DNA of 64,000 bases from Anagrus nilaparvatae (GCA_022575985.1 JAKSXM010000007.1:10604501-10668500), one strand, 5' to 3'. Positions 1 through 11,330 are shown, counted from the first letter of the stretch. Notes: a model not told the origin generated them from the letters alone. Program-made: numbers and translations.

Positions 1-1109
1 AACCACTCTCAAAATGTTCAATGTATTTACTTAGCATATTGACTTCATTTTCATTTAGAGCACATTCCATTGCTTTTTTCAAATTGTTTACCACATCTAA
101 TAGAAGTAAATCATAATCTCCTCTTGTAAATTTAAACTTAGCATTCTCAAATACTTCTTTAGGTAAAGTAACTTTTGGATCAAAACTAGTTTCAGTTGAT
201 GGAAATCTAATTTCATAAAAATTTTGGGAGTGACCATCTTCTTCAATTACTGTTTTAAAACATCTGGTATTATATAAATCAAGTTTTTTGTATTGCATGA
301 ACTTAGTAACTAATTTAGCATCTTCTTCTGTACAATTAGAAGAAAAATATGCTGTTATTCCATTATCTCCTAAACCTAATGACTTTACTTTTCCATCTAA
401 ATTATATATGTCATCAATACATTTATAATATATGTCTGCAGTATTTCCATAGTTCTTGCAATAAGCAACTGATTTTTTAATTATTGCCATAAACATACCT
501 TTTGGTAAATTAGGAATAATTTTTGTATCACCAAATCCTTTGTAGTTGCCACAATGTGAATAAATTCCACATGCATATGCTAGAAATGGCTGGAATATTT
601 TTAAAAATTAAGAATGTTTTATGATTTTCTATAAAATTAATTTATTAAGAGAATTATTAAACCCTAGCCATATAAAAAAGTTAAAGTTTAGCACTTTTGA
701 GAATTTAATTCTTTTTATTTAAACAAGTAACATTTATTATGGTAATTATTCTCTCAGAGGTAAAAAGATTAAAGCAATTTTAAACTTTATAACTTTTTAT
801 GCATAAATTTTATACTATTTAAATACTTACTGTAAAATAATCTTCACCCCCATCATAAAATGATAAAAACGATTTTTTCAACTCTGAAATTGGTTCTCCA
901 AGAAAAACATTATGTAAAAGAGAAAAAATTAATGGTGATTCTGGTGAAGTTTGAATCAAACAAATTAGACCACCACTCCATGAAGCCTTACTTAAATAGT
1001 GAGCATATAATTTTTCTTGGTTAGATAGTCCATTAAATGCTTTAGTGCAATCTAATTGTACTATGGGCTGAGTATTTGGTAAAGTGTATTCTGAAAGATC
1101 AACTTCCAT
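1..1109 (-). CDS. DPP3: Dipeptidyl peptidase 3, N-terminal exons (partial)
   Basis: This is the N-terminal part of dipeptidyl peptidase 3, a cytosolic zinc metallopeptidase (family M49) that removes dipeptides from the N-terminus of short peptides. Two coding exons are visible on the minus strand: 1109-831 (start ATG at 1109-1107, 93 codons) and 589 to beyond position 1 (196 codons visible). The donor GTAAGT lies at 830-825 and the acceptor AG at 591-590, and the exons join in phase 0. Diagnostic stretches are [33 protein letters not shown] and [11 protein letters not shown] in exon 1, and [14 protein letters not shown] and IPNLPKGMF in exon 2, all close to animal DPP3. The visible part is about 289 of roughly 720 residues. 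The catalytic HELLGH zinc site lies further downstream and is outside the window. No stop or frameshift is seen. A possible splice acceptor in the 5' UTR (exon from 1134) hints at an upstream noncoding exon. Confidence 0.93.
590..830 (-). other. Intron 1 of DPP3
   Basis: Short AT-rich intron of 241 bp between the two DPP3 exons. It starts with GTAAGT and ends with a TTCCAG acceptor on the minus strand. Nothing else is seen in it. Confidence 0.85.
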
Positions 1110-1134
1110 AATTACTATTCACATTTATTAATAC

Positions 1135-2200
1135 CTGTAAATATGAAAATGACGCTGTGATCAATATTGTTTAGATTAAAATAATAAATGTAATTTTAAA
1201 ACTTTTTCGAATTTTTATACTTTTTATAAAAATTAAAGTGATCGATTTTGTTTTTATTAAGTAATTTATTAAATAATATTATTTAATTAAAATATTTAAA
1301 ATGCAGTTATTAAAAAATTCACAAAAATAATACCTAATAAGATATTAGCAATGAAAAAATTCTGCTTTTTTGTTTGTAAACCATATTGTAAACAAACTAA
1401 AAGTACAAATCAACACCGGCTTTCTTATATAATATATATATAGATATATAATAGGTATTATTTCAACGATTGCAGCGCTCTTGAAATTTATTTGAAATTA
1501 AAATGGTCATTTTTTGTGTGGATTTAATCAGTTTTTTTGAAGACTTCACTGACTGTAATAAAGATTACTTTATATTATTATAACCGTCTTTCTTGCAGTT
1601 ACTGTCATCCTGGCAAAAAAAGCACTATCTGTTCATTTAAAAGCAGCCTTAAATTTATATTTAAATTTAAAATAAAATGTGGTTTATAGGTACAGATGTG
1701 TTCTTTTCATTAGTAAAAATTTTAAAAAATTATCCTTCTCTAAAGTGAAATATTGTAGACAGGCTAAATATGGACGTTCGTGAGAAAAATACTATCGAAG
1801 AAATGCCCTCACGGCTAGCTTGAAAGATTGGATTATGCAAAAGTCGGGCACTTTGGAGGTGAAAATAAACGAAAATTTACCCTGCTCGCATAGGGCTGAA
1901 ATTTTCAGGATAGGTTGCTTTTTTGGTCCCCAGAAACGTGCTTCAACTCGTTTTTCAAAATCAGTCTTCCTCTTGATATTTCCCCAGATCGCTGTTTAGA
2001 TTAAGGTGCAATTTGGACCATTAATTCTTTTTTTTGCTCCCTTGATTAAAAATGTAATATTATATTATCGATTAATTTTTTTATATAATAATAGAGCAGA
2101 AAAACACTACATTCCAAGCTATACAGGACGTATTTTTGAACTCCATTTAAAATATTTATAAACTTGTTATAAAAAACTTTATTGAATAATTGGACCAAAC
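1135..2200. other. Upstream flank of DPP3, noncoding
   Basis: AT-rich sequence upstream of the DPP3 start codon, which must hold its promoter. I see no convincing TATA box or coding frame. A less AT-rich patch around 1750-2010 has the composition of old repeat sequence but translates into nothing recognisable. Confidence 0.4.
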
Positions 2201-2405
2201 GCCATTACTGTCCCTCGGGGTCGCGAACCTTCACATTCGCCAAAATAAACATTTTTACAAAAAATGTAAGTGATATATACTGTTTATGTTAATTGAACAA
2301 CCGTACCTTTGGCTCTAAGATGCCTTTTTATTTTTGAATGTTACTTATTATGTATACAGAATTTTGTTGATGACAAATAAACAATCTATTCTATTCTATT
2401 CTATT
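2200..2405 (+). repeat. Probable non-LTR retrotransposon 3' tail with (ATTCT)n
   Basis: The segment ends with a run of ATTCT units (about 2387-2404) just after a GACAAATAAACAATCT stretch. Insect LINE 3' ends commonly finish this way: a short 3' UTR with an AATAAA-like signal followed by a tandem pentamer tail. No coding sequence remains, so this would be a severely 5'-truncated copy. The call rests on the tail alone. Confidence 0.4.
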
Positions 2406-2919
2406 TTTAAGCATGATAACATATCTATATAAAAATGAGTAATAAACTTTGCAAAAAAATGTTAAAAACTTACAAAATTATTTCGGTCATCGAGAAAAAA
2501 AAAATTATTATGCATTATGAAATAAGAATAAAATATACATATAATATAATTATATATAATTATAATATCGTCAGGTATATATATTTAAATATATATATAC
2601 AAAGGAAAACTTGAAAATAGAATATTTATTTACGATCAATATATTCGTCTGTCAGTTGAATGAATTAAAAAAAATAATATAGATATACTTATGTATTATA
2701 AAATATGTATGACTTAAATTATAATTTATAAATATACACATTTTTCTTATAAGAAAGTTTTGCTTAGCAACAATGTTTTCTTGCTTATATTTTCTGAAAA
2801 TGATGAAAATTTAATTTATGATCGCAAAAATTTTGAAAAAGTTTTGAATATAAGTAATAATATAAATTAGTTAGGTATAAATATGTGATTGAAACAATTT
2901 TTTAAGAACATATAGTATT

Positions 2920-3120
2920 AAACCTGGTAACACGAGCTTTTTTGGGGGTGAGGTAAAATGCCCCTGGGGTGAGGTAAAATGACCCCGATTTAAAAGGGGG
3001 GGCGGATAAAATAGGACTTCGATTTAAGGACTTTAAATAATTCAGGTTAGAATAATCTTGATTAAGGGACTTTGTCTAACTATTACATTCTCATTAAGCT
3101 GATGTCAGTCATAAGATAGT
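2920..3120 (-). repeat. C-rich dispersed repeat, copy A
   Basis: G-rich block (two GGGGTGAGGTAAAATG units, then GATTTAAAAGGGGGGG) followed by repeated variants of GATTTAAGGACTTTAAATAAT. The same combination of C/G runs and repeated 'acttagaataat' units recurs near 12.7, 16.6, 28.3, 30.3 and 41.1 kb, so it is one dispersed, apparently non-coding family. Confidence 0.6.
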
Positions 3121-3176
3121 TATAGGTGATTGAATGCTGACAAATAATTAGGCTCAGGTACTATATATGAATTAGA

Positions 3177-3660
3177 CTACGTTAGTAAGAATGACGGGCA
3201 CAAAAAACTTTGATCTGATGGATCATCAGATAAGGGGACCAGTGGGCGGGAATTTAAGCAAGCTTCAACCTGCTTAAGAAGTGTATGAAATTCCTCAAAC
3301 GTTAGAGTAGCATTACCAATTACTCTGCGTAAATGATATTTTACCGATTTTACAGCCGATATTGAACCCTTGGTGAGGGAAAAATACCCATCTTCTGAGC
3401 TGACTTCATTCCACGATAACGAATGCATTCGACACATTTATGTGTACGAGATTTAACAAGAATCCTACCCTTTAAGATCCAGAATTTCTGTCTTAAGGTT
3501 GAAAGAGTGAGCTTTATTCCACCATGGAAAGTTTTACGATAAAAATAGTCAACCAATAAATCCGAAAGTGCACATTTATATAGCAAAATTAGAGGATGTT
3601 TCTGATAATAACTAAGGACAGAAAAATGTAGTGAACACCTAACCTTAGTAAGCCATTGTC
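3177..3660 (-). pseudogene. BEL/Pao retrotransposon integrase fragment
   Basis: Remnant of a BEL/Pao LTR-retrotransposon integrase on the minus strand. The frame from 3586 down to 3350 carries the integrase zinc-binding part (FHGGIKLTLSTLRQKFWILK, then CVECIRYR). The frame from 3437 to 3177 carries a later part ([20 protein letters not shown], then [17 protein letters not shown]). The catalytic core that should lie between is missing, and the two parts meet in different frames, so an internal deletion has removed it. These are standard BEL integrase motifs. Together with 3957-4502 it forms one degraded minus-strand copy. It cannot be functional. Confidence 0.85.
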
Positions 3661-3956
3661 TAGGAATGGATTAAGTCTAGCCAGCCTAGATTTTTTAATT
3701 TTTACATTGTTTTCCAACAAGTTAATTTCTTTAGAAAAATGAGTCCTTTAAGTTAAATAAACCCACAATAACTTTGACCTATTTAACTCATGAAAATTTA
3801 AAAAATTTGGTATTGCATGTCTTCTACATAGAACTAATTGAAGTTAAATATTTTTAAGTACGTTATTTTTTCTATTTAACAAAACATTACACATAAAGCG
3901 GCTATTATACGAAGTAATTCTTATCAATTTTCTGAAAACTGGATATTTTTAAATTA

Positions 3957-4502
3957 AATTTTTTGCAATTTTTTATTTTATTACGACCTGGTTACTGACT
4001 ACGCAATTTAAATTACTTAAGAGGCCTGTATGGAAATATTTATCATCCTGAACAAACTGGAAATTACCTTATATGGCCATTCCCTTTCCACCACAATGAT
4101 AAATTTGCTAGTTGATTTGGAAGAATGCAACATAAAACACAGTCAGCAGGATTCTCTTTAGAACGAATATGACATGAAGAAATTTGAGCAAAATCGCCAT
4201 GAATTATTTGCTCAGTCTAATGCAACTGAATTTTTTGCAATTTTTTATTTTATTACGACCTGGTTACTGACTACGCAATTTAAATTACTTAAGAGGCCTG
4301 TATGGAAATATTTATCATCCTGAACAAACTGGAAATTACCTTATATGGCCATTCCCTTTCCACCACAATGATAAATTTGCTAGTTGATTTGGAAGAATGC
4401 AACATAAAACACAGTCAGCAGGATTCTCTTTAGAACGAATATGACATGAAGAAATTTGAGCAAAATCACCATGAATTATTTGCTCAGTCTAATGCAACTG
4501 AA
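3957..4502 (-). repeat. 272-bp tandem duplication of BEL/Pao RNase H-integrase linker
   Basis: Two almost identical copies of a 272-bp unit stand head to tail (about 3959-4230 and 4231-4502). I noticed a single substitution, AAATCGCCATG against AAATCACCATG. Read on the minus strand the unit contains a BEL/Pao-like linker (SKENPADCVLCC, then NQLANLSLWWKG), the counterpart of the usual ADCASRG...LWWxGP region between RNase H and integrase. It therefore belongs to the same broken element as the integrase fragment at 3177-3660. The near identity of the copies means a recent duplication or an assembly artefact. Confidence 0.75.
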
Positions 4503-4619
4503 CTTTTAAAAGATCAACCGTATTTACTTCACAATTTTTTGATAATTTGTATGAAAAATACCTGGGAATCTTAGTTGTTTTCAAAAATAAATAAATTAAT
4601 CGATGATTTCCAGCTATAT

Positions 4620-5640
4620 ACTCTTTTTATTTTATAAAAAATAAAAATACATTGTCTATATTTCGGAGGCGTTTAACTCCTTCATCAGGACTAAAATTAA
4701 ATAAATTATTTTATAATTACAGTATAAAAACAATATTTACATGAATCTTACCTAATTTAGTATATAATAAAAATTTTTTTTACATTATTTTGATAGTAAA
4801 CATTTTGTTTTGATTAAAGAGCTCATATTATTGTATATGAATATTCATGATACTGATTATACTTTATGTATAAGTAGACTACAACATCTACTTGTCAATA
4901 TTTAAAAGAAAAAGAAAAATAACAAATAATAATACAAGTATAGACATCTGTATCAATTAATACAAATGTCCATACTAGTATCATTATGTAATTACATTAT
5001 CATCTAATATTATTAGCATATGCAAATAAGATAACAATAGAAATCTGTATTATCATATGATATTTTTACATTTGTAAAACATAAATTAATTTAGAAAAGG
5101 CTGGATTTAATTTATTTGAGTCTTCTTGTTTGTTAAGACTTTTTTTTTGGCTTTTTATGTGGAAAGATTCTGAAAATATGCATTTATGATAATGTTGTTC
5201 AGTATCTAGAACCTTAACACCTTTCCAATTAAATTTATGACCTAATTTTCTATATTCAGTAACAACACTGTGTTTATCATCATCTAAGCTGTAATTATCA
5301 AAATGTTCCTTTATTCTTACACCTAATTCACGTTTGGTTTCACCTACGTATGAGGAATCGCAATTCATGCATTCAATTTTATACACCTTATTAGGTTGTT
5401 GAAATTTATTTAATTTGTCTTTGCCTCTGACAATTACTTGACTGTAGTTAAACATATAGTTAGGTTTAGCTACAACTTGAATATTATAGGGTTCAACAGC
5501 ATTTTTGACTCTATAAAATAAACTATTATTGTGAGAAAGACATAATTTCATTTTTTGATTATTTATGTTGTTAGCTATTCCATTAGTACCTTCAATATTA
5601 TAAGTTTTCAAAAATATTTAGATTCTCACCAAGCAAATAA
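4620..5640 (-). pseudogene. Penelope-like element, GIY-YIG endonuclease end
   Basis: 3' part of a Penelope-like retroelement on the minus strand. The 181-codon frame 5611-5066 contains a GIY-YIG endonuclease-like segment: VYKIECMNCDSSYVGETKR, then LGVRIKEHFDN, and further on HKFNWKGVKVLDTEQ. The canonical GIY/YIG residues appear as VYKI and YVG, with the C-x2-C pair typical of animal Penelope-like elements. Downstream, the sequence around 4660-4700 (a CCTGATGAAGGAGTTAAACG-like motif on the minus strand) matches the conserved 3' region of such elements. The reverse transcriptase is absent: the copy is cut at about 5640, where it meets a BEL element. Confidence 0.82.
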
Positions 5641-5689
5641 TCAATTAAATTCAACAATAATGATCTTTATAATGTCATGATGATTTTGA

Positions 5690-6620
5690 TCGACTTCCAA
5701 GACTTGATTTACCAACCTTTGATAGAGAATTTAAAAATTGGGAATCCATTTGGGATATATTCCAGTCAACAGTAGTTGATAAGCCAGGGATTCCTAATAT
5801 AACTAAACTTAGACATCTTAGAACTCATGTTCAGGGAGACGTGGCTAGCTTAGTTCAGCGTTATTCTCAAAAATTTGGTAATTGTAGAGAAGACACTCAA
5901 TGAGAAACTACTAAACTCAGACGTTTAATTAATTCTCATATATCTTCAATATTTTCTCTTAAAAAAGTGTCAAAACTTTTCTCAGCTGATTTAAAAGTTA
6001 TTTTAGTAGGCATTAATACACCATTGTTAGCTTTAAGATTATTAGGTCCCCCTGTTGGGATGATTTGTTGATCTTTCACATCGTTTCTTTGTTTGGTAAT
6101 GAAACAAAGAGACAATGGAAAGTTTATTTGAGCAATTTATCGTTGTCAGCTAATTCTAATGCTTTTGCATCATCATCAGGTAAAAATTCTGAATTAAATA
6201 CTGATTCTCCTGAAAATTTTAATTCAAATTCTCCAAGTTTTAAAATTTTAATTAAATTTATAGAATCACAAATTAGCATTCTTGAGTCAATAGAAGAGAA
6301 TAATTTTACTCTAACTTCATCTTCAAATGATTTAAACAATTCAAATAAATCAAAAAATGCTATGAATTAATCCCAAGCTAAAATTTATCACGTTTAAACT
6401 AAGAACAAAGAAAATCAAAAAGTATTATCCTAATTTCATTAAAATGACTCCTCAGGCGAGATATGAGTATGTAAAATTTTTGCCCAGATGTTGCAATTGT
6501 CTTGGTAACCATGCTTTTTCTAAATGTAAATCTAATTTTCGTTGTAATATGTGTAAAAAGAAGCATCATACCACCTTACACGATGATAAATTTGTAAAAC
6601 CTAACAATGAACAATGAACT
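5690..6620 (+). pseudogene. BEL/Pao gag remnant with zinc knuckles
   Basis: Gag polyprotein remnant. It starts with the family hallmark LPRLDLPTFDREFKNWES and continues with KLRHLRTHVQGDVASLV. A 101-codon open stretch at 6065-6370 covers the hydrophilic central part. The region around 6480-6600 encodes paired zinc knuckles (CCNCLGNHAFSKCKS, then CNMCKKKHHTTLH), which bind RNA in this family. TGA and TAA codons break the frame at several places, for example near 5901 and 6368. Confidence 0.82.
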
Positions 6621-6699
6621 CTAGGAAAAAATGTTAATAATTCAGATTCAGGCCCAAATTCAAACTCATGTGTGACACAAAATGCTCCTAGTTCACATG

Positions 6700-7210
6700 T
6701 GATGTCAGTAAACTTCATTGATTCTCCTTCTCAAACTTTTCTGTCTACAGCAGCCGTTAGGGTGGTAAATGACGATGGCTATGAATTTTTTTCTCGAGCC
6801 TTGGTGGACCAGGCATCCTAAGCTTCATTCATTAGTCAGTCATAATGTAGAAGGCCATGTACAAGTCATATGGCGAATAGCCTACCTATTTCAGGTATAG
6901 GCGGTAAAAGTGACTATACTTGCACAAAAGTAGTCATGTTTCAAATTAAACCTGGTTTCTTCTCTGATTTTTCAATCATGATTCAGGTCTATGTACTACC
7001 TAAAGTATCTTCTTATGCACCAACTGATCCGAATATTGAAAATTTGGCGCATATTTCTAACTTAACTCTGGATGATTGCAAGCGAGGTCAAATTGTAATT
7101 CTTCTGAGCACTTCGGTTCACGCTTCTATAATTAAAAAGATGTGAGATGAGGTGCTGATTGCGAACCTATTGCCACGAAAACCAAATTGGGCTACATTAT
7201 TTCTGACAAT
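6700..7210 (+). pseudogene. BEL/Pao aspartic protease region remnant
   Basis: Remnant of the protease part of BEL/Pao pol: TAAVRVVNDDGYEFFSRALV, then a premature TAA, then SGIGGKSDYTCTKVV and VYVLPKVSSYAP. In intact elements the segment reads ALLDSGSQ at the catalytic site. Here the corresponding sequence reads ALVDQAS followed by a stop, so the DSG triad is lost. The open stretch 6870-7145 is this region. Confidence 0.75.
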
Positions 7211-7274
7211 GCTGGAATAAGTTCAAATTTTTGTTATACAGTTTGTGAAGAGCCCGATCTTTACTTTTCTTTAA

Positions 7275-9640
7275 GGTAGGGGATCGAATTGGATTTTTCA
7301 AAAACTCAAAATTTTAAAAAATTTTTTTTCCAACTCTTTATAACTTGAAAAATTCCCTCCTAAAATATTTAGGCAAAATTCTGCTTTATAACGATATTAC
7401 ACGATTCTAAACGTGCGAATTACTTAATAAATAATACAATAGTATATTAAGTATCAAGGGCGTAAAAGTTTCGGGACTAGCGTGAGCACTAGCACGAGTG
7501 CTCGGCGAAGCCGGGCACGAGTGATATGTGTTCACGCAAGTGTCTAAATTATTTCGCCCATGGTGCTTACACTATTTTTTGCCTACCTAGGTGTAGAACG
7601 AGTGCAGAAAATTCTTCACGAGGGAGGGCAAAAAAGTATATTACAGTGCAATTTACCATAAAATTATAAAAAAATTAATTCAAATATGCCTTTACCAAGC
7701 GTAATAGGGCAAAAAAAATGTCCATTTTTAAACATTTTTTTTCCGGCTTGCCCATTTTTTTATTTTTCAGTTTTTTTTTCTATTTTAGGTAAATTGCCCT
7801 GTAATATACTTTAATAAAGATAACGCACTTAAGTTTTTGAAAATTGGCCCAGCCAATCCGGCACGGTTCGCTTATAGAGGAAATAGGTCTGGCAAAAATG
7901 CCGAAAGATTCTGAGCATGGGGGGTCAATGTTGGTACCGTACACAAACAGGATTTACCTTCAAGTAAATCAAACTCGTTCCTTTTTTGCCAATTTTTAGA
8001 CATTACTTTATTTTTAAAATCTAGTTTTTTTTACATTTTTTTGTTAAAATCTTTTTTTTTTAATTTTTTTTTGAAAACGAATAAAAAATTATTATTTAGT
8101 GGAAAAAATTATTTAATCTCGGTAGAAAATTATATGAATAAGATACTAGCATGAATTTCCCCCCCCCCCCCATATCCCCTCTTCTACGCCTACCAAATGC
8201 TCTAAAATGGCTTAAAAATGGGAAAAATCATGTAGAAAACATAAATGTAAATAAGAAATATATTTACTTATATACGTGTTGTTTTGTGTGTGTTTATGAA
8301 TGAGAAGGTGTATATGTGTGTACATTCATGAATGCAAATACTTTACAGTGGATCTAAAAATGGAGTTTTAAGATAAACTTTGCTCCCTTGGTTTTTTGCT
8401 TAACATTTGGTCATAAAAAGTCCCTAGCTCCAAGGATTTTGGTTTTGCTTGTCTGGTAAATAACATAAAAAAATGCTCCATTTAAATTACATGTAGCCAT
8501 ATTATTTCAATCATCGTAAAAAGAGCTCCAGATCTTTCTATTATGATTTCAATGAGGATTTTTTTTACATTTATTACCGGTAAAATTGCTTTTAAAATAT
8601 TTTTTTTTGCTACTTGAGGTTGGGTAACGTTTTTTATATATTTAAATAGTATTTTCATCGATTAGCAGCTGTTCAAAACACTTTTTAAGCTTTGTAAAAG
8701 ATTAGAAAGCTAAAAAGTCAAAATTCCCATGTTATTTAAATGGGAAAATTGAGATGCTTAAAGGCACGCGTTTTTGAAAAGCGAAAGCAAAATCCTTGGA
8801 GCTGGGGACTTTTTATGATCAAAAGTTCACGAAAAAACCCGGAGAGCAAAATTTTTCTTAAAACCCCAATTTTAGGTCCACTCTAAAATATATAATAATT
8901 GTAATATTAAGAGAAAAAACATTAATTTTACTTTATGTATTTTTATATACATTCCAGTAACACACATGCATATACACCTTCTCATATATAAACACACACA
9001 CACATACACACACATATAAACATATACATTACTTAAATATGTTTATGTTTTCTAAATGATTTTTCCCATTTTTAAGCCATTTTAGAGCATTTGAAAGGCG
9101 TTGTAGGAGGAGGGAGGGGGGGGGGGCAAAAATTCATTCTAGTATCTTAGTTATATTATAATTTTTTACCGAGTTTAAATAATATTTTACACTGAATAAT
9201 AATAATTATTCAAATTATCAAAAAAAAAAATTTTTTTAAATGTAAAAAAACTGGATTTTAAAAATTAATTAATATCTAAAAATTGGCAAAAAAGGAACGA
9301 GTTTGATTTATTTGAAGGTGAATTCTGTTTATATACGGTACCAAAATTGACCCCCGATGCTTAGAATCTTTCGGCATTTTTGCCAGACCTATTTCCTCTA
9401 TAAGCGAACCGTGCCGGAGATTAACTCCTGGCCATGGACCGAATGGATTTTTCGCACCTGTACTTTGGCGCCCTCTAAAAATATAACTATTTATAAAAAT
9501 TAAAAAAAAAAATTTTTTCATTAATATAAATGCCTAATAAATGCATAAAAAAAATTGTAAACTGATAACTAATAAAGGGGCTGAGAAATTAAATAAAGAA
9601 AAATGTCTTGAAAAACGCCTTTGCAATTCAATCCCCTACC
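7275..9640. mobile_element. TTAA-flanked fold-back element inside the BEL/Pao copy
   Basis: A 2,366-bp insertion flanked by TTAA at 7271-7274 and 9641-9644. Its ends are inverted (GGTAGGGGATCGAATT against GGTAGGGGATTGAATT). The body is a huge imperfect palindrome: 7854-8000 pairs with 9270-9420 (CGGCACGGTTCGCTTATAG and complement), 8180-8230 with 9055-9130, and 8417-8440 with 8791-8815. It has no credible coding sequence. TTAA targets are used by the piggyBac and Kolobok superfamilies, so it is probably a non-autonomous member of one of these. Excising it on paper brings the two halves of the BEL pol together. Confidence 0.82.
7636..7811. repeat. Inner inverted repeat within the TTAA element
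   Basis: AGTATATTACAGTGCAATTTACC at 7636-7658 is mirrored by GGTAAATTGCCCTGTAATATACT at 7789-7811. This makes a 176-bp hairpin that is not part of the large palindrome, probably a small MITE inserted into the left arm. A GC-richer patch (7440-7640) next to it has no counterpart on the right arm. Confidence 0.55.
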
Positions 9641-9644
9641 TTAA

Positions 9645-9960
9645 TTTGAAGCGTTTCTGAAAGCAATAGGATTTGTCCTCTAAATTGCTCAATCCGAATG
9701 AGCAGGAGTGCGAAGATTATTTTATAAATTGTCATTCCAGATCATCTGAAAGAAGATACGTCTTAAGGCTTCTATTTAAAATTAAAAATGTGGAAAAATT
9801 TCAGTTTTCCGAATCTTATGCGGTAGCTAAAGCCATGTTATTAAGAACGAAAAAATGTTTTTCAAATGATCCAATTTTTCGTGATATCTGTACAGCTTTT
9901 ATGCAAGACTATGAGGAACCTAGCCAAATGACAAAAAATACTCATTTTTCACTGTACCTA
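9645..9960 (+). pseudogene. BEL/Pao pol linker and RT N-terminal remnant
   Basis: Resumes the BEL pol frame after the TTAA insertion: LKRF, then in-frame TGA and TAG stops at sites where Trp and a polar residue are expected, then NPNEQECEDYFINCHSR, SERRYVLRLLFK and later IFRDICTAFMQDYEEP. This is the conserved LxPEEQxxExHF...RYxVxLPFK block just before the reverse transcriptase. A frameshift after about 9945 ends it. Confidence 0.78.
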
Positions 9961-10199
9961 TTATGTTTTTATTCTAGCATGGAATTTTAAAAAGAAAAGC
10001 AATAATCGCAAAATTAATAACCGTGTTTAATGGTTCTGCATAGGATTCAAACAAAATTTCAATTAATGATTTATAGCATACTGGAGCTAATTTATTACCT
10101 AACTTGGCAAAATTATGTAATTAAATACATTAGATGACTTATAAATAGATTTTTGTTTTTCTGACATACGTCTGACATAAATCTCTTACAAAAAGAAAT

Positions 10200-11330
10200 A
10201 GATTCTCTAGCATTTCAAAATTATTTGACCCTTTAGGCTGGCTTTCTACCGTTTTAATTACAGGTAAGGTTTTTATGCAAAAGCTTTGGCTGGCTAAGTT
10301 GAAATGGGATGACAGGCTTTCTGAGGAGTTGCAAGATCAATTCTTAGAGTGGTATAATAAATTAGAATGTTTAAATTCGTTAAAAATTCCTCTTAGGATA
10401 AATTATGTCCCCAATGCTATATAAGAAATTTTCTGGTTTTGCAAACGCGTCTAAATTAGCATCAGGGATCGGAGAACTCGTAATCTGCCATTACTCATTA
10501 ATATTACAGAAATTGTAATACGTAATGAAAAAAGCCATTAATCGTTTAATATTACCCATATTACTTTTTGTAATTAGCAATGAAGTTTTGCCATTACCCA
10601 TTACTTTTTGTAATGAGTAATGGAATTTACCATTACTTATTACAAAAAGTAATTGTAATGGCCATTTCCCACTACAAATTGCAAAAATGGATGTTATTTT
10701 ACAGCAGATTACTCATTTTTTGACTTTTTTTGATAAAATTTGAACGTTAAAAAATATTAAATATGTGTTGTAATATAACACACATTACTTTTTCGCAATT
10801 TGTAATGGGAAATGGCAAAAGTTTATTACTCATTACAAAAAGTAATGGGTAATTGGACGTCGCTATTACATTTTCTGAACAAAATAATCATTCCATGTAA
10901 TATTACAAAAGTAATGGCATTAGCCGATCCCTGATTAGCATACGTTGCTTGTATAAATTTAAAAGTTACTCTTAATGATCAAAGCAAAATACATTTATAC
11001 AGGCTAAGTCAAAAGTCGCGCCAATCAAGCCACTGTTAACGATACCAAAGTTGAAGTTGAGAGCAGCACTTTTATTATCAAGATTAACAGTTAAAGTTTT
11101 AAGAGCCTTAAATCTTGATTCGGTCGCCGTTTAATTATTTACAGACTGCACAGATGTTTTATATTGGCTTAAAGAACATTCTTTAAAATAGTCGATTTTT
11201 GTTTCACATCAGTGTTCCAAAATTCATTCTTTGGTGTCGAACACTTATTGGAGTCATATTCATTCTAAAGACAAACCTCCTGACTGTGTTTCACGTGGCA
11301 GGCCTCCATATTAACTAGCAAATTTTTCTT
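10200..11330 (+). pseudogene. BEL/Pao RT/RNase H remnant, split by a MITE
   Basis: RNase H-side remnant of BEL pol: SKLFDPLGWLSTVLITGKV, KLWLAKLKWDD, then FANASKLA up to the MITE at 10463. It continues after 10942 with YVACINLKVTLND, a mutated TIPKLELRAALLLSRL motif around 11030-11080, and KPPDCVSRGRP near 11270-11310. Frames shift repeatedly. The motif order is normal for BEL/Pao. Confidence 0.8.
10463..10933. mobile_element. hAT-like MITE, 471 bp
   Basis: Ends are CAGGGATCGG and CCGATCCCTG, and the 8-bp direct repeat ATTAGCAT lies directly on both sides (10455-10462 and 10934-10941). CAG ends with 8-bp duplications are hallmarks of hAT transposons. The interior is filled with variants of CATTACTTTTTGTAATG in both orientations and has no coding capacity. 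It interrupts the RNase H region of the BEL copy, so it is younger than that copy. Confidence 0.9.

Larger units (their letters stand above)
5640..11330 (+). mobile_element. BEL/Pao LTR retrotransposon, degraded gag-pol with nested insertions
   Basis: One plus-strand BEL/Pao copy can be followed by protein motifs in the expected order. Gag lies at about 5690-6610, protease at about 6700-7210, the reverse transcriptase to RNase H linker at 9650-9950, the RNase H region at 10200-11150, and the SRGRP linker near 11300. Two later elements interrupt it: a TTAA-flanked fold-back (7275-9640) and a hAT-like MITE (10463-10933). There are many stops and frameshifts, most of the reverse transcriptase core is missing, and no LTRs were recognised. 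It is a dead copy. Confidence 0.85.

Noticed and set aside
7854..9420. Paired coding frames at 9276-9521 and its mirror
   Set aside because: The frame arises from the palindrome arms of the TTAA element. No protein motif, and the mirror copy is broken.
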